Numbered from the stretch's first letter, positions 15,112-23,820 are shown. The stretch: DNA of 64,000 bases from Fimbriimonadaceae bacterium (GCA_019454125.1 CP075365.1:372001-436000); one strand, 5' to 3'. Notes: a model not told the origin generated them from the letters alone. Translations and numbers: made by a program.

Positions 15112-16311
15112 CTAGCGCGGCAGCGTCAACCGCACGAACCGGTGCTTCCCGACCCGCAGGACCTTGCCGTCCAGATCCTCCACCGAGAGCTTGGCGAACG
15201 GATCGGCGACCTTTTCGCCGTCAAGCCCCACCGCACCCTGCTTGATCAACTCGCGGGCCTTGCCATTGCTCGCGGCGAGACCGAGTCCCACCAAAAGGTT
15301 GGCGAGGGGCGCAAGCCCGTCGACAAGAAGCTCCACCGGGAGGGAGACTTCCTCCGCCTCCACCGGTTGTTGGCGCTGGCTAAAGGTGTCGCGAAAATAG
15401 CGGTCCGCCTCCTCCGCGGATTCAACCGAATGGTAGAGGGCTACGATCTCGCGGGCCAGCCGTTTTTTGGCATCGTACGGATTGGCCGCGACCGCCTGTC
15501 CCGCCTCGTCCATCGGAACATCGGTGCAAAGCTCGAACCAGTTCAAAATGAGCTCATCGGGGATCGACATCGTCTTCCCGTACATGTCGTTCGGGGTATC
15601 GACGATGCTGACGTAGTTGCCCAGCGACTGGGACATTTTCTCCTTCCCGTCGGTGCCGACGAGCAGCGGGCTGAGAATCACCACCTGCGCCTCCTGGCCG
15701 AACTGTTCCATCAAGTTCCGTCCAACCAAATTGTTGAACTTTTGGTCGTTGCCCCCCAATTCAATGTCCGATTCCAGGGCCACGGAGTCATACCCCTGGC
15801 AAAGAGGATAGAGAAGCTCGTGCATGGAGATCGGGCGGTGCTCGTTCCACCTCTTGGTGAAATCATCGCGCTCCATGATCCGTGCCACGGTGTAGCGGGA
15901 GCAGAGCCGGACGACGTCCTCGAACGACATCGCCCCGAGCCAGTCGCGGTTGAACCGGATTTCCGTCTTTTCAGGGTCCAAGATCTTATAAAACTGCTGG
16001 CTCACGGCGTCGACGTTCGCTTGGACCTCCTCGCGGGTGAGCTGCTTGCGGGTCTTGCCCTTGCCGCTCGGGTCGCCGATCATGGCGGTGAAGTCGCCGA
16101 TCACGAGGCAGGCCGTATGACCGAGCCGCTGGAAGTCTCGAAGCTTGCGCAGCACGACGGCCCAGCCCAACGTCACATGGGCGGCAGTCGGGTCGACCCC
16201 GAGCTTTACCCGCAACGGGCGGCCGAGCTTCAGCTTGCGGACCAGGTCGTCCTCGCTGATGATCTCGGTCGTTCCCCGGCGCAAAAGCGCAACCTGCTCT
16301 TCGACCGTCAT
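15112..16311 (-). CDS. tyrS: Tyrosyl-tRNA synthetase
   Basis: 399 residues from ATG. Class I catalytic domain of the long TyrRS subgroup: LGVDPTAA, GDFTAMIGDPSGKGKTRKQL, SDIELGGNDQKFN, and KMSQS (residues 225-229) for the KMSKS loop. The C-terminal S4 RNA-binding domain spans about 340-399 (GLAASNGKARELIKQGAV). The HIGH-equivalent position reads TLGW (47-50) instead of HxGH. It charges tRNA-Tyr with tyrosine. Monocistronic on the minus strand. Confidence 0.93.
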   Translation of the reverse strand: MTVEEQVALLRRGTTEIISEDDLVRKLKLGRPLRVKLGVDPTAAHVTLGWAVVLRKLRDFQRLGHTACLVIGDFTAMIGDPSGKGKTRKQLTREEVQANVDAVSQQFYKILDPEKTEIRFNRDWLGAMSFEDVVRLCSRYTVARIMERDDFTKRWNEHRPISMHELLYPLCQGYDSVALESDIELGGNDQKFNNLVGRNLMEQFGQEAQVVILSPLLVGTDGKEKMSQSLGNYVSIVDTPNDMYGKTMSIPDELILNWFELCTDVPMDEAGQAVAANPYDAKKRLAREIVALYHSVESAEEADRYFRDTFSQRQQPVEAEEVSLPVELLVDGLAPLANLLVGLGLAASNGKARELIKQGAVGLDGEKVADPFAKLSVEDLDGKVLRVGKHRFVRLTLPR

Positions 16312-16380
16312 TCCGCGCCGATTGTACCGATGGCCCCTTCGTCAGGGCGCGCGAGTCGCTTCGCCCTCGCGGTCGAGGCC

Positions 16381-17799
16381 CTAGCCGAACTGGAACTCCG
16401 GCGAGCCGAAGATGAGCCTGGCCACGACTTGGGCCACGTCTCCCGCGTTGCCCGCCGTCACCGCCCCTCCAGACTTCTCGCGGCAGGCCGCGACAAGCTG
16501 GTCCATCTTTGCCTGCGGCAAAGACGCGTCGAAGAGCGACACGAGACGTTTCGCGACCCCTTCTGGGGTCGGATCCCCGCGAAAGAGCGGCCAGGCCGGA
16601 TACCGCACCGACGCTTGCCCCTTGATCTGTGCGACGCCAAAGAGCCGGTCCGCCCACTTCATCCGCTCGACCATGGTGGCCGAGGTGATCCAGGCGTCGC
16701 CCGTCTTCCAGCCCGAGACGTCCGGAGGGTACATCAGCTCCATCCCCATCGAGGTCGTGCTCTGGATCAGGAGCAAGGCGGGGCCGGCGGCACGGGTCCC
16801 TTGCACCTTCTGGTCGCTGGCAAGCCGGTCGGTCACGGCTTGGCCCAATCCCAATTGCCGCAAGGTGGACACGCAAAACTGGACCGGGTTCTTGATCTCG
16901 GCGCGGAGCGCCTTCTCGCTGAGGAACTCGGGGGAGAGGGCAATAGCGCGGACGAGCGAGCTCACGACGAGCCCGTCCCGCACCCAATTCGCGGCCAACC
17001 GCTCGATAAGTTTCGGGTCAGGGTCCGGATAGGCGAACCACGACCAGAACTTCGCCGTGAGCCGCAGGGCGGTTTGGGGGTGCCTGGCCAGGAGCCCGAG
17101 CACGGCGTCGCCGTCGAAGTCGCCGCTCTGGCCGAGGATCGTCTTTGAGCCGGCGTCGTGCTGGCCGCGTTCGAACGAGAAGCTCACGTTCGGCCCCGGC
17201 TTTTCGACCTCCCTGAACCTCGCGCCGCGGCGAATGCCGTAAGTCCAGCCCGTAAAGGCCCGCGCCGCCTCTTGGACGTCCGCCTCCGAATAGTGGCCGA
17301 TCCCCAGGGTGAAGAGCTCCATCACCTCGCGGGCGAAGTTCTCGTTGGGGCTGCCTTTCTTGTTCTCCCGGTTGTCGAGCCAGTAGAGCATCGCAGGGTC
17401 CTTGCTCACTGCGGTGAGGAGGTCCAAGAAGGGGCCGGCACAGTGCTTCCGCAGGGTCTCGACATGGTTGACCATGGCAGGGCCGGAGTCGACCTTTTGG
17501 GCGCTTGTGGCGAAGTGGTCGTGCCAGAAAAGGGTGAGGGCATATTCCAGCGGCCGCTGGCTGGAGAGGACCCGCGCGTACCACCAAACTTGGGCCAGCT
17601 TCACGGGAAGCTGGCCCTTGGAGTTGGCGAACCGGTCGAGGGGCACCGCGGGCTCGGAAAGAGCCTCGTAGCCGAGCAACCGGTCGACGGCGGCTTCGTA
17701 GCCACCCTGGACATAAGAGTCCAGCTCTGCCTCGCTCGCGCCGAGCCCAAAACGGCGGAGCAAGTGGCCGACTTTATCTCGGTCAGTCGCGAATCCCAC
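16381..17799 (-). CDS. DUF1800 family protein
   Basis: 472 residues. Starts HLLRRFGLGASEAELDSYV; then LTLFWHDHFATSAQKVD, NENFAREVMELFTLGIGHY and EAARAFTGWTYG, which together define DUF1800. These proteins are often exported and usually encoded beside a DUF1501 partner. Here there is no such partner and no obvious signal peptide at this start. Function unknown. The C-terminal part carries YPPDVSGWKTGDAWI, also typical. Confidence 0.9.
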   Translation of the reverse strand: MGFATDRDKVGHLLRRFGLGASEAELDSYVQGGYEAAVDRLLGYEALSEPAVPLDRFANSKGQLPVKLAQVWWYARVLSSQRPLEYALTLFWHDHFATSAQKVDSGPAMVNHVETLRKHCAGPFLDLLTAVSKDPAMLYWLDNRENKKGSPNENFAREVMELFTLGIGHYSEADVQEAARAFTGWTYGIRRGARFREVEKPGPNVSFSFERGQHDAGSKTILGQSGDFDGDAVLGLLARHPQTALRLTAKFWSWFAYPDPDPKLIERLAANWVRDGLVVSSLVRAIALSPEFLSEKALRAEIKNPVQFCVSTLRQLGLGQAVTDRLASDQKVQGTRAAGPALLLIQSTTSMGMELMYPPDVSGWKTGDAWITSATMVERMKWADRLFGVAQIKGQASVRYPAWPLFRGDPTPEGVAKRLVSLFDASLPQAKMDQLVAACREKSGGAVTAGNAGDVAQVVARLIFGSPEFQFG

Positions 17800-17818
17800 G
17801 ACCGACTAGACGGAGAAC

Positions 17819-17845
17819 GCCCGGGACAGTTCAGCTGTCTCGGGC
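17819..17845 (-). terminator. Perfect 11-bp hairpin
   Basis: GCCCGGGACAG pairs with CTGTCTCGGGC (one G-U) around a five-base loop. It sits downstream of the minus-strand gene ending at 17882. The tract after it on that strand is GTTCTC, weakly U-rich. Confidence 0.55.
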
Positions 17846-17881
17846 GACCCAGTAGGGAGCCGGGAGCCCGGCTCGGACGAC

Positions 17882-18076
17882 TTAGATCTCAGGAACGTCG
17901 GTCGACTTGAAGGTCGCTTCGTTCACGAACTTGAACAACGGGGTGCCCTCGTGCTCTGCCTTGAGCGCGTATCTAACCTGCTCGCCGTTCTTGGTCTTGC
18001 GAACCATTTTCGTCTTGCGGACAGCTGACTCCGGGACGTCAACATGCGAGCGGGTCTTGAGGTTGTAAAACTTCAT
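17882..18076 (-). CDS. Small basic cysteine-free protein
   Basis: 64 residues. ATG 18076 is fixed by AAGGAA nine bases upstream. The sequence begins MKFYNLKTRSHVDVPESAV, has a Lys/Arg-rich centre (VRKTKMVRKTKNGEQVRYAL) and ends TPLFKFVNEATFKSTDVPEI. It looks like a compact nucleic-acid- or ribosome-binding protein, but I recognise no family; it is not L33. It is divergent from the Fur-family gene with 150 bases between starts, so that regulator may control it. The strong start signal and hairpin after it support a real gene. Confidence 0.6.
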   Translation of the reverse strand: MKFYNLKTRSHVDVPESAVRKTKMVRKTKNGEQVRYALKAEHEGTPLFKFVNEATFKSTDVPEI

Positions 18077-18226
18077 TTGCAGTTCCTTACGCCTGACCTG
18101 GTCGGGTTCCGACCTGTGCGGTGCTAACTTACCCGAACCAGAGCAGTTGAGAGTTTGTATCGTAGGTTCAAGCTTCTGCAAGGCCGTCCGGCACTTTTCC
18201 TCAATATGTGATGTAATATCCGCGCC

Positions 18227-18703
18227 ATGCCCGTTCGAAGGCCCGCAGTTACGGTCGCTAGACCCATTGGATTCGAGGCCATGGCCATAGACCGCCTCAA
18301 ATACCATGGCTTTCGCATCACCATGCCGAGGATCCAGGTCATCAGAACGTTGGCGCGGGTCGAGCGGCCGCTCTCGGCCTATGGGATCCATGAAGAGATC
18401 GTCACGAACGGGGGCCGGATCGACGTCGTTAGCGTGTACCGAATCTTGGCGACGCTCGTCGAAGTCGGCCTGGTGCACCATATCGGCATCGTCGACGGCT
18501 ACATCGCCTGCCGCTTCGAGGAAGAGCACCCGTCCCAGTCGCAGCACGTCGTCTGCCGCGTGTGCGGCAAGGTCGTCGAGCTCCCCCTTCCGAGCCTGAT
18601 CTCCGAGGAGACGGACAAGCAGCTGGCCGATATCGGCTTCACGAACGGCATTACGAGGGTCGAAATCCTCGCGGACTGCCCCGACTGCCAGAAGAACGCC
18701 TGA
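18227..18703 (+). CDS. Fur family transcriptional regulator
   Basis: 158 residues from ATG 18227; ATG 18281 is a plausible shorter start beginning MAIDRLKYHGFRIT. Winged helix: GFRITMPRIQVIRTLARVER then SAYGIHEEI and IDVVSVYRILATLVEVGLVH. The dimerisation domain has HVVCRVCGKVVEL and a C-terminal CPDC, giving two CxxC pairs for structural zinc. Whether it senses iron, zinc or peroxide cannot be decided here. Divergent from the small basic protein; a strong hairpin follows the stop. Confidence 0.9.
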   Translation: MPVRRPAVTVARPIGFEAMAIDRLKYHGFRITMPRIQVIRTLARVERPLSAYGIHEEIVTNGGRIDVVSVYRILATLVEVGLVHHIGIVDGYIACRFEEEHPSQSQHVVCRVCGKVVELPLPSLISEETDKQLADIGFTNGITRVEILADCPDCQKNA

Positions 18704-18724
18704 CGGCCAGGTCGCCACAAAGAA

Positions 18725-18752
18725 CGGCCCGGGAGATTGCTCTCCCGGGCCG
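18725..18752. terminator. Bidirectional terminator between fur-like gene and htrA
   Basis: CGGCCCGGGAGA-TTGC-TCTCCCGGGCCG is a perfect 12-bp stem. On the minus strand it is followed by TTCTTTG, on the plus strand by TGTTCC. It separates two convergent genes. Confidence 0.85.
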
Positions 18753-18772
18753 TGTTCCTGAGTTCGGCCCCC

Positions 18773-20398
18773 TTACTCGAAGGGGACGGTCTTTGTGAAC
18801 TCGATGGCGCCGCTGTCGCCCATCCGCTTGAACTTCAGCGTGATCGACTTGCCGAACTGCGCCGAACCCATCGCCTCGGTCACGTCCGTCACGGACAAGA
18901 TCGTCTTGTCGCCGACCTGGGTGAGGATATCGCCTGGTTGCAAGTCCAACTTGGCCGCGAACGAGTTGGGCTCGACCGTGACCACGACGACGCCGGTCGT
19001 GCCGTTGGGCAGCTTGAACTGACGGCGGGCGGTCTCATCGACGTTCTGGACCTGCACACCGAGGCGCGGCTTGGCGCCCGGTTGGCGGACTTGCGGCTCC
19101 GGCTGGTTCTGTTGCCCCTGGTCCGGGACTCCGAACTCACGCAGCATGTCGTTCGGGTTGCCGAAAATCCTCGGCATGCCGTTGCCCGGTTGCGGCGGGT
19201 TGTTCGGCTGCTGGTCGTTCTGGGCCAGCGCTTGCGGCGAGACGAGCTTGATGTTGACCGTCTTAGGGGCGCCGTCGCGGATGTAGGTCACGCTGACCTG
19301 GTCGCCCGGGGCCTGGCGGTACATCGCCACGCGAAGGTCGGTCTCGTTCGTGATCGGGTTGCCGTTGATGCCGGTGATCACGTCGCCGGGCCGGATCCCC
19401 GCCTTGTAGGCCGGGCTGTCCTGGTTGATCGAACGGCCGTTCTGCAGCTTCTGCTCGTAGATCATCGCACCGCCTTCCAGGCGAAGCTTCTCCTTCTCGA
19501 ACGGCTTTAGGTCGCGCGGGAGCACGCCCATCGTGCCTCGGTCGAACTTGCCGGTCGAGATCAGCTCGTCGGCCACGACCTTCACGAAGTTGGCCGGGAG
19601 GGCGAAGCCGATTCCGGCGCTGGTGCCCGTCGTGCTGACGATCGAAGAATTCACGCCGATGACCCGGCCGGAAACGTCGATGAGCGGGCCGCCGCTGTTG
19701 CCCGGGTTGATCGAGGCGTCGGTCTGGATCATGCCGCTATAGATTCGCGGCTGGCGAGTCCGAGGGTCGAATATCTGTCCGTCGCGGCTGAGGCCGCTAA
19801 TGTGGCCGATCGTGACCGTGTCCTCGATGCCGAACGGGGAGCCGATCGCCAAGGCGAACTGGCCCGGGCGGACGCGGTTGCTGTCCGCCAGGTCGAGCGT
19901 GGGAAGGTTCGCGACGTCCACCTTGACCACGGCAAGGTCGACCTGGGCGTCCGCAGCTCGGGTCACTTTGCCCGCCACCGCACGCCCGTCGCCCAGGATC
20001 ACGGCGACCCGGTCGTTGCCACCGACCACGTGCTCGTTCGTCACGATCCAGCCGTCAGAGCGGTAAACGAAGCCGGAGCCTTCGCCTCCGTCCATGTTCT
20101 GCTGCATGTTCCGCTGGAAATCGCCCTTGTCCGCCTCGAGCACGCTGAGGTCCGAAGTGATGTGGACGACGGCTTTCGAGGCCGATTCGGCCAGGGTCGT
20201 CAGGGTGTCCTCGATGGAACGGACCGCGTCCATGTTGGGCGGGGTCGGGATCCCGGCCTGCTGGAACTGGATCGGCCGGTTGTGCGCGATCGGCGCAGGC
20301 TTCGGCGCCGTTTGCGCCCAGACGAGGCCGCTCACGATAACGGTCCCCAGGGCGAGCACTGGGTAGGGGGAAGTGATCAGTTTTTGAAGTTGGCTCAT
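18773..20398 (-). CDS. htrA: HtrA/DegP-type periplasmic serine protease
   Basis: 541 residues. The N-terminal membrane anchor or signal covers about residues 11-30. The trypsin-like domain has the triad H123 (TNEHVVGG), D154 (AQVDLAVV) and S235 (GNSGGPL). Two PDZ domains follow at about 290-395 and 445-541, joined by an Asn/Gln/Pro-rich linker (NDQQPNNPPQPGNGMPRIFG). It degrades misfolded envelope proteins. It lies 109 bases downstream of the sigma/anti-sigma/RseB-like genes on the same strand and is the likely effector of that envelope-stress response. Confidence 0.95.
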   Translation of the reverse strand: MSQLQKLITSPYPVLALGTVIVSGLVWAQTAPKPAPIAHNRPIQFQQAGIPTPPNMDAVRSIEDTLTTLAESASKAVVHITSDLSVLEADKGDFQRNMQQNMDGGEGSGFVYRSDGWIVTNEHVVGGNDRVAVILGDGRAVAGKVTRAADAQVDLAVVKVDVANLPTLDLADSNRVRPGQFALAIGSPFGIEDTVTIGHISGLSRDGQIFDPRTRQPRIYSGMIQTDASINPGNSGGPLIDVSGRVIGVNSSIVSTTGTSAGIGFALPANFVKVVADELISTGKFDRGTMGVLPRDLKPFEKEKLRLEGGAMIYEQKLQNGRSINQDSPAYKAGIRPGDVITGINGNPITNETDLRVAMYRQAPGDQVSVTYIRDGAPKTVNIKLVSPQALAQNDQQPNNPPQPGNGMPRIFGNPNDMLREFGVPDQGQQNQPEPQVRQPGAKPRLGVQVQNVDETARRQFKLPNGTTGVVVVTVEPNSFAAKLDLQPGDILTQVGDKTILSVTDVTEAMGSAQFGKSITLKFKRMGDSGAIEFTKTVPFE

Positions 20399-20507
20399 TG
20401 TCGTTTACGCGTCCCGCTCTTCTTAAAATGTTCGGCCGTTGGAGGTCTCGATCTGGACCCGGCCACCATGAAAGGAACGAACCGCCACGTCCGGCGAGTT
20501 CCAGGGC

Positions 20508-21593
20508 CTACTTCTGAACCTCTAAATAACTTTGAAGAAGACCCTGGAAGACGGGATCCGGCAATTCGTCTCCAAATACAGCTTCGATGCTATAAGAGAT
20601 GCCGTGCCGGTCTTGATCCTGCCAACGCCGGGAGCCTGGCGGCCGGCCCTTGTACCGGTCTTGGCGCCACTGGTAGACCGTGGCGGAAGCCATCCCGTCC
20701 GTGATCCGAAAGGCGACGTGGGCCGCCTCACCCTCACCGACGACGTGCACCAGGCTCTCCCGGAACCCATAGGGAAGCGTTTTCGGCCGCCGCGGGGTGA
20801 AGCCGACCACTTTGCGGGCCGCCTCCAGGCTTTGGATGCGCCGGGGGGCGTCAAAGACGACCTTGCGGGCGTCATCTGCCTCTGGAGGCAGGTTGAAGTC
20901 GCGAAGCGCCTCGGCCCGGTCGAACCGGGCGACCCGTGTCGTGTAAAAGTCGACCGGCGGTTGGTCCGGAGGCTCGACGACCAGCCGGAGCACGAAGTCG
21001 CGCTCGGAGTCCACAAGCAGCTTGCGGACCGGCATCGCCCCGTTCTTCGGGACCATCACGAGCTCCCGCACCTTGCGGCCAGCGACCGAACTGTCCTCGC
21101 CGAAGGAAGTCTGGTAGTTCCGCTTAATCAGATTCATTCGCCAGGCCACGTCCGGCGAGTACTTGGTGGGGCTGGTCTGCACGACCAGCATCTTCTGGTC
21201 CGGCAAAAAGCTCTTGAACTCCTGGGAGTCGTCCAGCGAAACGATGCCTTGCAGGGAAAAGGGCTGTAGGATCGAGACCTTCACCCCTTTGTTCGCGACG
21301 ATCTGCACCTTGACGAACATCGGCGGGCTGCCGCGGCGAATCAGCCGGTGCTGGAGCAAGACCGCGTCCACCTTCTTCTGGCTCTCCAGGGCCCTCTTGA
21401 GGAGCCGCAGTGGATCTTCGTTCTCAACGGCCGCCGCGAAGGGGGGGCGCTTGACGGGGCCGGGCGTCGTCGCCACCGGCACCGATGAGAGGGCCAGCAC
21501 GGACGCGCACAGCGAAGCCGCGAGGCTAGTTACCGCCAAGGTTCGCCGGAATGACCGGAACCGGACTTCCAAAAGGGTCGGTCGAAGCGACAT
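20508..21593 (-). CDS. MucB/RseB-like sigma-factor regulatory protein
   Basis: About 361 residues from ATG 21593; ATG 21605 or a TTG at 21539 (14 bases into the overlap with the anti-sigma stop) are alternatives. A signal-like helix is followed by a LolA-like beta domain (RLIRRGSPPMFVKVQIVANK, LVVQTSPTKYSP) and a second domain with VVGFTPRRPKTLPYGFRESL and AVFGDELPDPVFQGLL, the order seen in MucB/RseB. In proteobacteria RseB binds the anti-sigma factor and senses envelope damage. Position directly after the anti-sigma gene supports that role here. Confidence 0.7.
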   Translation of the reverse strand: MSLRPTLLEVRFRSFRRTLAVTSLAASLCASVLALSSVPVATTPGPVKRPPFAAAVENEDPLRLLKRALESQKKVDAVLLQHRLIRRGSPPMFVKVQIVANKGVKVSILQPFSLQGIVSLDDSQEFKSFLPDQKMLVVQTSPTKYSPDVAWRMNLIKRNYQTSFGEDSSVAGRKVRELVMVPKNGAMPVRKLLVDSERDFVLRLVVEPPDQPPVDFYTTRVARFDRAEALRDFNLPPEADDARKVVFDAPRRIQSLEAARKVVGFTPRRPKTLPYGFRESLVHVVGEGEAAHVAFRITDGMASATVYQWRQDRYKGRPPGSRRWQDQDRHGISYSIEAVFGDELPDPVFQGLLQSYLEVQK

Positions 21594-21975
21594 AGGTCTG
21601 GTCAACGGCCCCCTCTACCGCGACGGTACGGCTCGCGGGACTTTCCGCCTCGGACCCGGAGGCCCGATAGAGCCAGACGGCGCCGATCGCGCCCGCCGCC
21701 GCGGCCGCCGCAAGGGCGCCGCCGAAAGCCCAGTTGGACGTCTTGCGCCGACGGGTCTCCGAAGCGATCGCAGAACGCAGGCGGACAGGGAGCTCCTTCG
21801 AAGGGTCGACCGGCGACAGGGCGGCAAGCTGGCGACAGACCGCGGCCGTCTGCTCGACTTCGGCCGCACAGACAGGGCAATCGGCTAAGTGCGCACGCAC
21901 CGCGAGCGACTCAGATCCGGCAAGTTCGTGGTCAAGGTAGGCCGACGCAAGCTTGCGGACGCGGCTGCAAGTCAT
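21526..21975 (-). CDS. Zinc-finger anti-sigma factor (zf-HC2 type)
   Basis: 149 residues from ATG, overlapping the sigma-factor stop by four bases (ATGA). The N-terminal anti-sigma domain has YLDHEL and AHLADCPVC, the H-x3-C-x2-C zinc site of ZAS proteins. A single membrane helix spans about residues 81-103 (AFGGALAAAAAAGAIGAVWL), then an extracytoplasmic tail. Predicted to hold the ECF sigma factor at the membrane until envelope stress. Tight coupling in the operon supports this. Confidence 0.85.
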   Translation of the reverse strand: MTCSRVRKLASAYLDHELAGSESLAVRAHLADCPVCAAEVEQTAAVCRQLAALSPVDPSKELPVRLRSAIASETRRRKTSNWAFGGALAAAAAAGAIGAVWLYRASGSEAESPASRTVAVEGAVDQTYVASTDPFGSPVPVIPANLGGN

Positions 21976-22550
21976 CGAAGCGTCACCCCGCCCCGCGCCT
22001 CAAGGTAGCTGCGCAATTGCTTCCGGCCACGGTGAATGCGGGATCGGACGGTTCCGACCGACGTGTCCATGATCTCGGCGATCTCCTCGTACGAAAGACC
22101 TTCGACGTCGGCCAAAACGACCGCCGTGCGGAACTCAGGCGTCATCGCCTTCAGCCCCAATTCAAGCGGCTCCTGGACCGTGCACTCCATGAGGGGGGCG
22201 TCCGTCCGCGAGGTCTCGTCGGGTAGTTCCCACGACTTCGCCCCGTCCTCCGAAGACTGGTCGAGGCTCACCGTCTTCAGCCTCGCCTTCCTTCGCACCA
22301 TGTCGATGTGGACGTTCGTCATGATGCGGTACAGCCAGCTCATGAAGGGAAGCGACTCGTCATACCTGGCGAAAAATCGGAAGGCGCGAAGATAAGTCTC
22401 TTGGAGCAGGTCTTCCGCGTCGGTCGCGTCGCCGGTCAGCCGGACGGCTGTGTTATAGGCCTGGCGGTAGCTATCCTCCATAAGGCGCTGAAACAGCGCC
22501 CCGTCCGTTTCCTTCGTCCGGACAAACCCTTTAATCCACGCCGCTACCAT
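21972..22550 (-). CDS. ECF (RpoE-like) RNA polymerase sigma factor
   Basis: 192 residues. Region 2: LTGDATDAEDLLQETYLRAF and FMSWLYRIMTNVHIDMVRRK. Region 4: MTPEFRTAVVLADVEGLSYE and EIAEIMDTSVGTVRSRIHRG. No region 1 or 3, so sigma-70 family group 4. First gene of an operon with a zinc-finger anti-sigma and an RseB-like protein, with htrA beyond. This is the order of extracytoplasmic stress regulons. It may autoregulate, but I did not identify a convincing -35/-10 pair in the 69 bases upstream. Confidence 0.93.
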   Translation of the reverse strand: MVAAWIKGFVRTKETDGALFQRLMEDSYRQAYNTAVRLTGDATDAEDLLQETYLRAFRFFARYDESLPFMSWLYRIMTNVHIDMVRRKARLKTVSLDQSSEDGAKSWELPDETSRTDAPLMECTVQEPLELGLKAMTPEFRTAVVLADVEGLSYEEIAEIMDTSVGTVRSRIHRGRKQLRSYLEARGGVTLR

Positions 22551-22619
22551 ACGCCTCTTGGCTAGTTTACGCGAACCGCCTCCGCGAGAGTTCCTGGCCC
22601 GGTCTTCGGGCTCGGAATT

Positions 22620-23492
22620 CTAACCTCTTCGATAAAGAAGCTCGCAAAAGAGCCAGTCGGAGACGTTGCCCGCCCCGACGTACCCCAAAACAAGACGGTG
22701 GGCCTCGACGATCGCTTTTGCGGCCTCGGGACGTTCGGGCCAAGCCCGCAGGGCGTAGTCCGCCGCGATCGCGAGCGCGGCCGCCACCCCCGCCCGCTTC
22801 CCGGCCTTTGCCGCCGGAAGCCTTTCCGCTGCCGCCATGAAGCGCTCGGAGAGGGCCAAGGCGCCCCCGACCGGGGCCGTCTCGACCGCGGAGAGCACGG
22901 TGGCGATCGCCTCTCGCGCCTCGCTCTGCTCCGGCGCCTCGTCGGTGCCGCCGTCGTCCGGGCAGGGGACGCACAGGCAGCGGGAGCGAATGGTCGGGAG
23001 GACGCGCCCCACCTCCGTCGTGGTCAGGATGAGCCGACCCGAGGACGCCGCCTCTTCCAAAGTCTTGAGCAACGCGTTCGCCGCACGGCTGTTGAGCCGG
23101 TCCGCCGTCTCGAACCAGACCACCTTGCCGCGCGCCATCAGGGGCGGCGTTCGGAAGAACTGCAGCAACGGCGTGCCCATAAAGTCTTTGTCAGGGTCGT
23201 CGTCCGTCGTCACCGCCCCGAGCTTGATCTCGTTCGCCGCCCCGAACGGGGCGATCCGCTGGTAGTCCACCGCGCGCCCCGCGGCAAAGGCGCGGCAGGT
23301 CGGGCAGTCCTTGCAGGCGCGGCCCTCGACCGGCTTCGGGCAGAGCCAGTCGTTGGCGAGCTCCTGGGCGAGGGTGGCCAACTGCTCGGCGCGGGGGCCA
23401 TAGAGCAACACCGCGTGGACGCCGGGCGCCCGTAGGGGAAGGCCCGCCAACAGCCGTTTGGCCGGACTGCTCTCAGAAACGCTCGAACTCAT
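22620..23492 (-). CDS. holB: DNA polymerase III delta-prime subunit
   Basis: 290 residues from ATG 23492, which overlaps the darA stop by 20 bases. The AAA+ fold is recognisable but the Walker A is degenerate (LLYGPRAEQLATL, no Lys), as expected for non-ATP-binding delta-prime. A zinc module C-x8-C-x2-C-x2-C (CPKPVEGRACKDCPTC) and NALLKTLEEAASSGRLILTT with VLPTIRSRC (the SRC sensor/arginine-finger motif) identify the clamp-loader subunit. It helps load the sliding clamp at the replication fork. darA-holB order is also known from Bacilli. Confidence 0.85.
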   Translation of the reverse strand: MSSSVSESSPAKRLLAGLPLRAPGVHAVLLYGPRAEQLATLAQELANDWLCPKPVEGRACKDCPTCRAFAAGRAVDYQRIAPFGAANEIKLGAVTTDDDPDKDFMGTPLLQFFRTPPLMARGKVVWFETADRLNSRAANALLKTLEEAASSGRLILTTTEVGRVLPTIRSRCLCVPCPDDGGTDEAPEQSEAREAIATVLSAVETAPVGGALALSERFMAAAERLPAAKAGKRAGVAAALAIAADYALRAWPERPEAAKAIVEAHRLVLGYVGAGNVSDWLFCELLYRRG

Positions 23493-23802
23493 CGACAGGG
23501 AGGACGAAGACGACGGCGCCGCCCACAGGCACGCGGACCGGGCTCGGGATGAAGCCGCCGGGGGTCGCGCTCTCAAACGGGGCTACGTTGACGATCTGCT
23601 CGCGCGCATGGCAATTCTCGCGGACGATCTCCTTCACGCCTTCGACCTCACCGTCATCAACGCCAAGAAGGACGGTCGTGTTGCCTTCGCGCAGGAAACC
23701 CCCGGTGGAGCCGATCACCGTGAATTTGAACCCGGCTTGAACGAGGGCGTCGGTCAACCGGTTCCGGTCGCGACTGTGCACGATGACCACGACCAGCTTC
23801 AT
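23473..23802 (-). CDS. darA: Cyclic-di-AMP receptor, PII-like (DarA/PstA)
   Basis: 109 residues from ATG. Nearly the whole protein fits the DarA/PstA family: KLVVVIVHSRDRNRLTDALV, FTVIGSTGGFLREGNTTVLL, then NCHAREQIV and VPVGGAVVFVLPVDEFERF. The trimeric PII-like fold binds c-di-AMP between subunits through the TGGFLR and FxxF regions; the physiological target is unknown. Overlap with holB by 20 bases implies co-translation. Its presence implies a c-di-AMP cyclase elsewhere in the genome. Confidence 0.93.
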   Translation of the reverse strand: MKLVVVIVHSRDRNRLTDALVQAGFKFTVIGSTGGFLREGNTTVLLGVDDGEVEGVKEIVRENCHAREQIVNVAPFESATPGGFIPSPVRVPVGGAVVFVLPVDEFERF

Positions 23803-23820
23803 CTAACCTTCATTATGACC

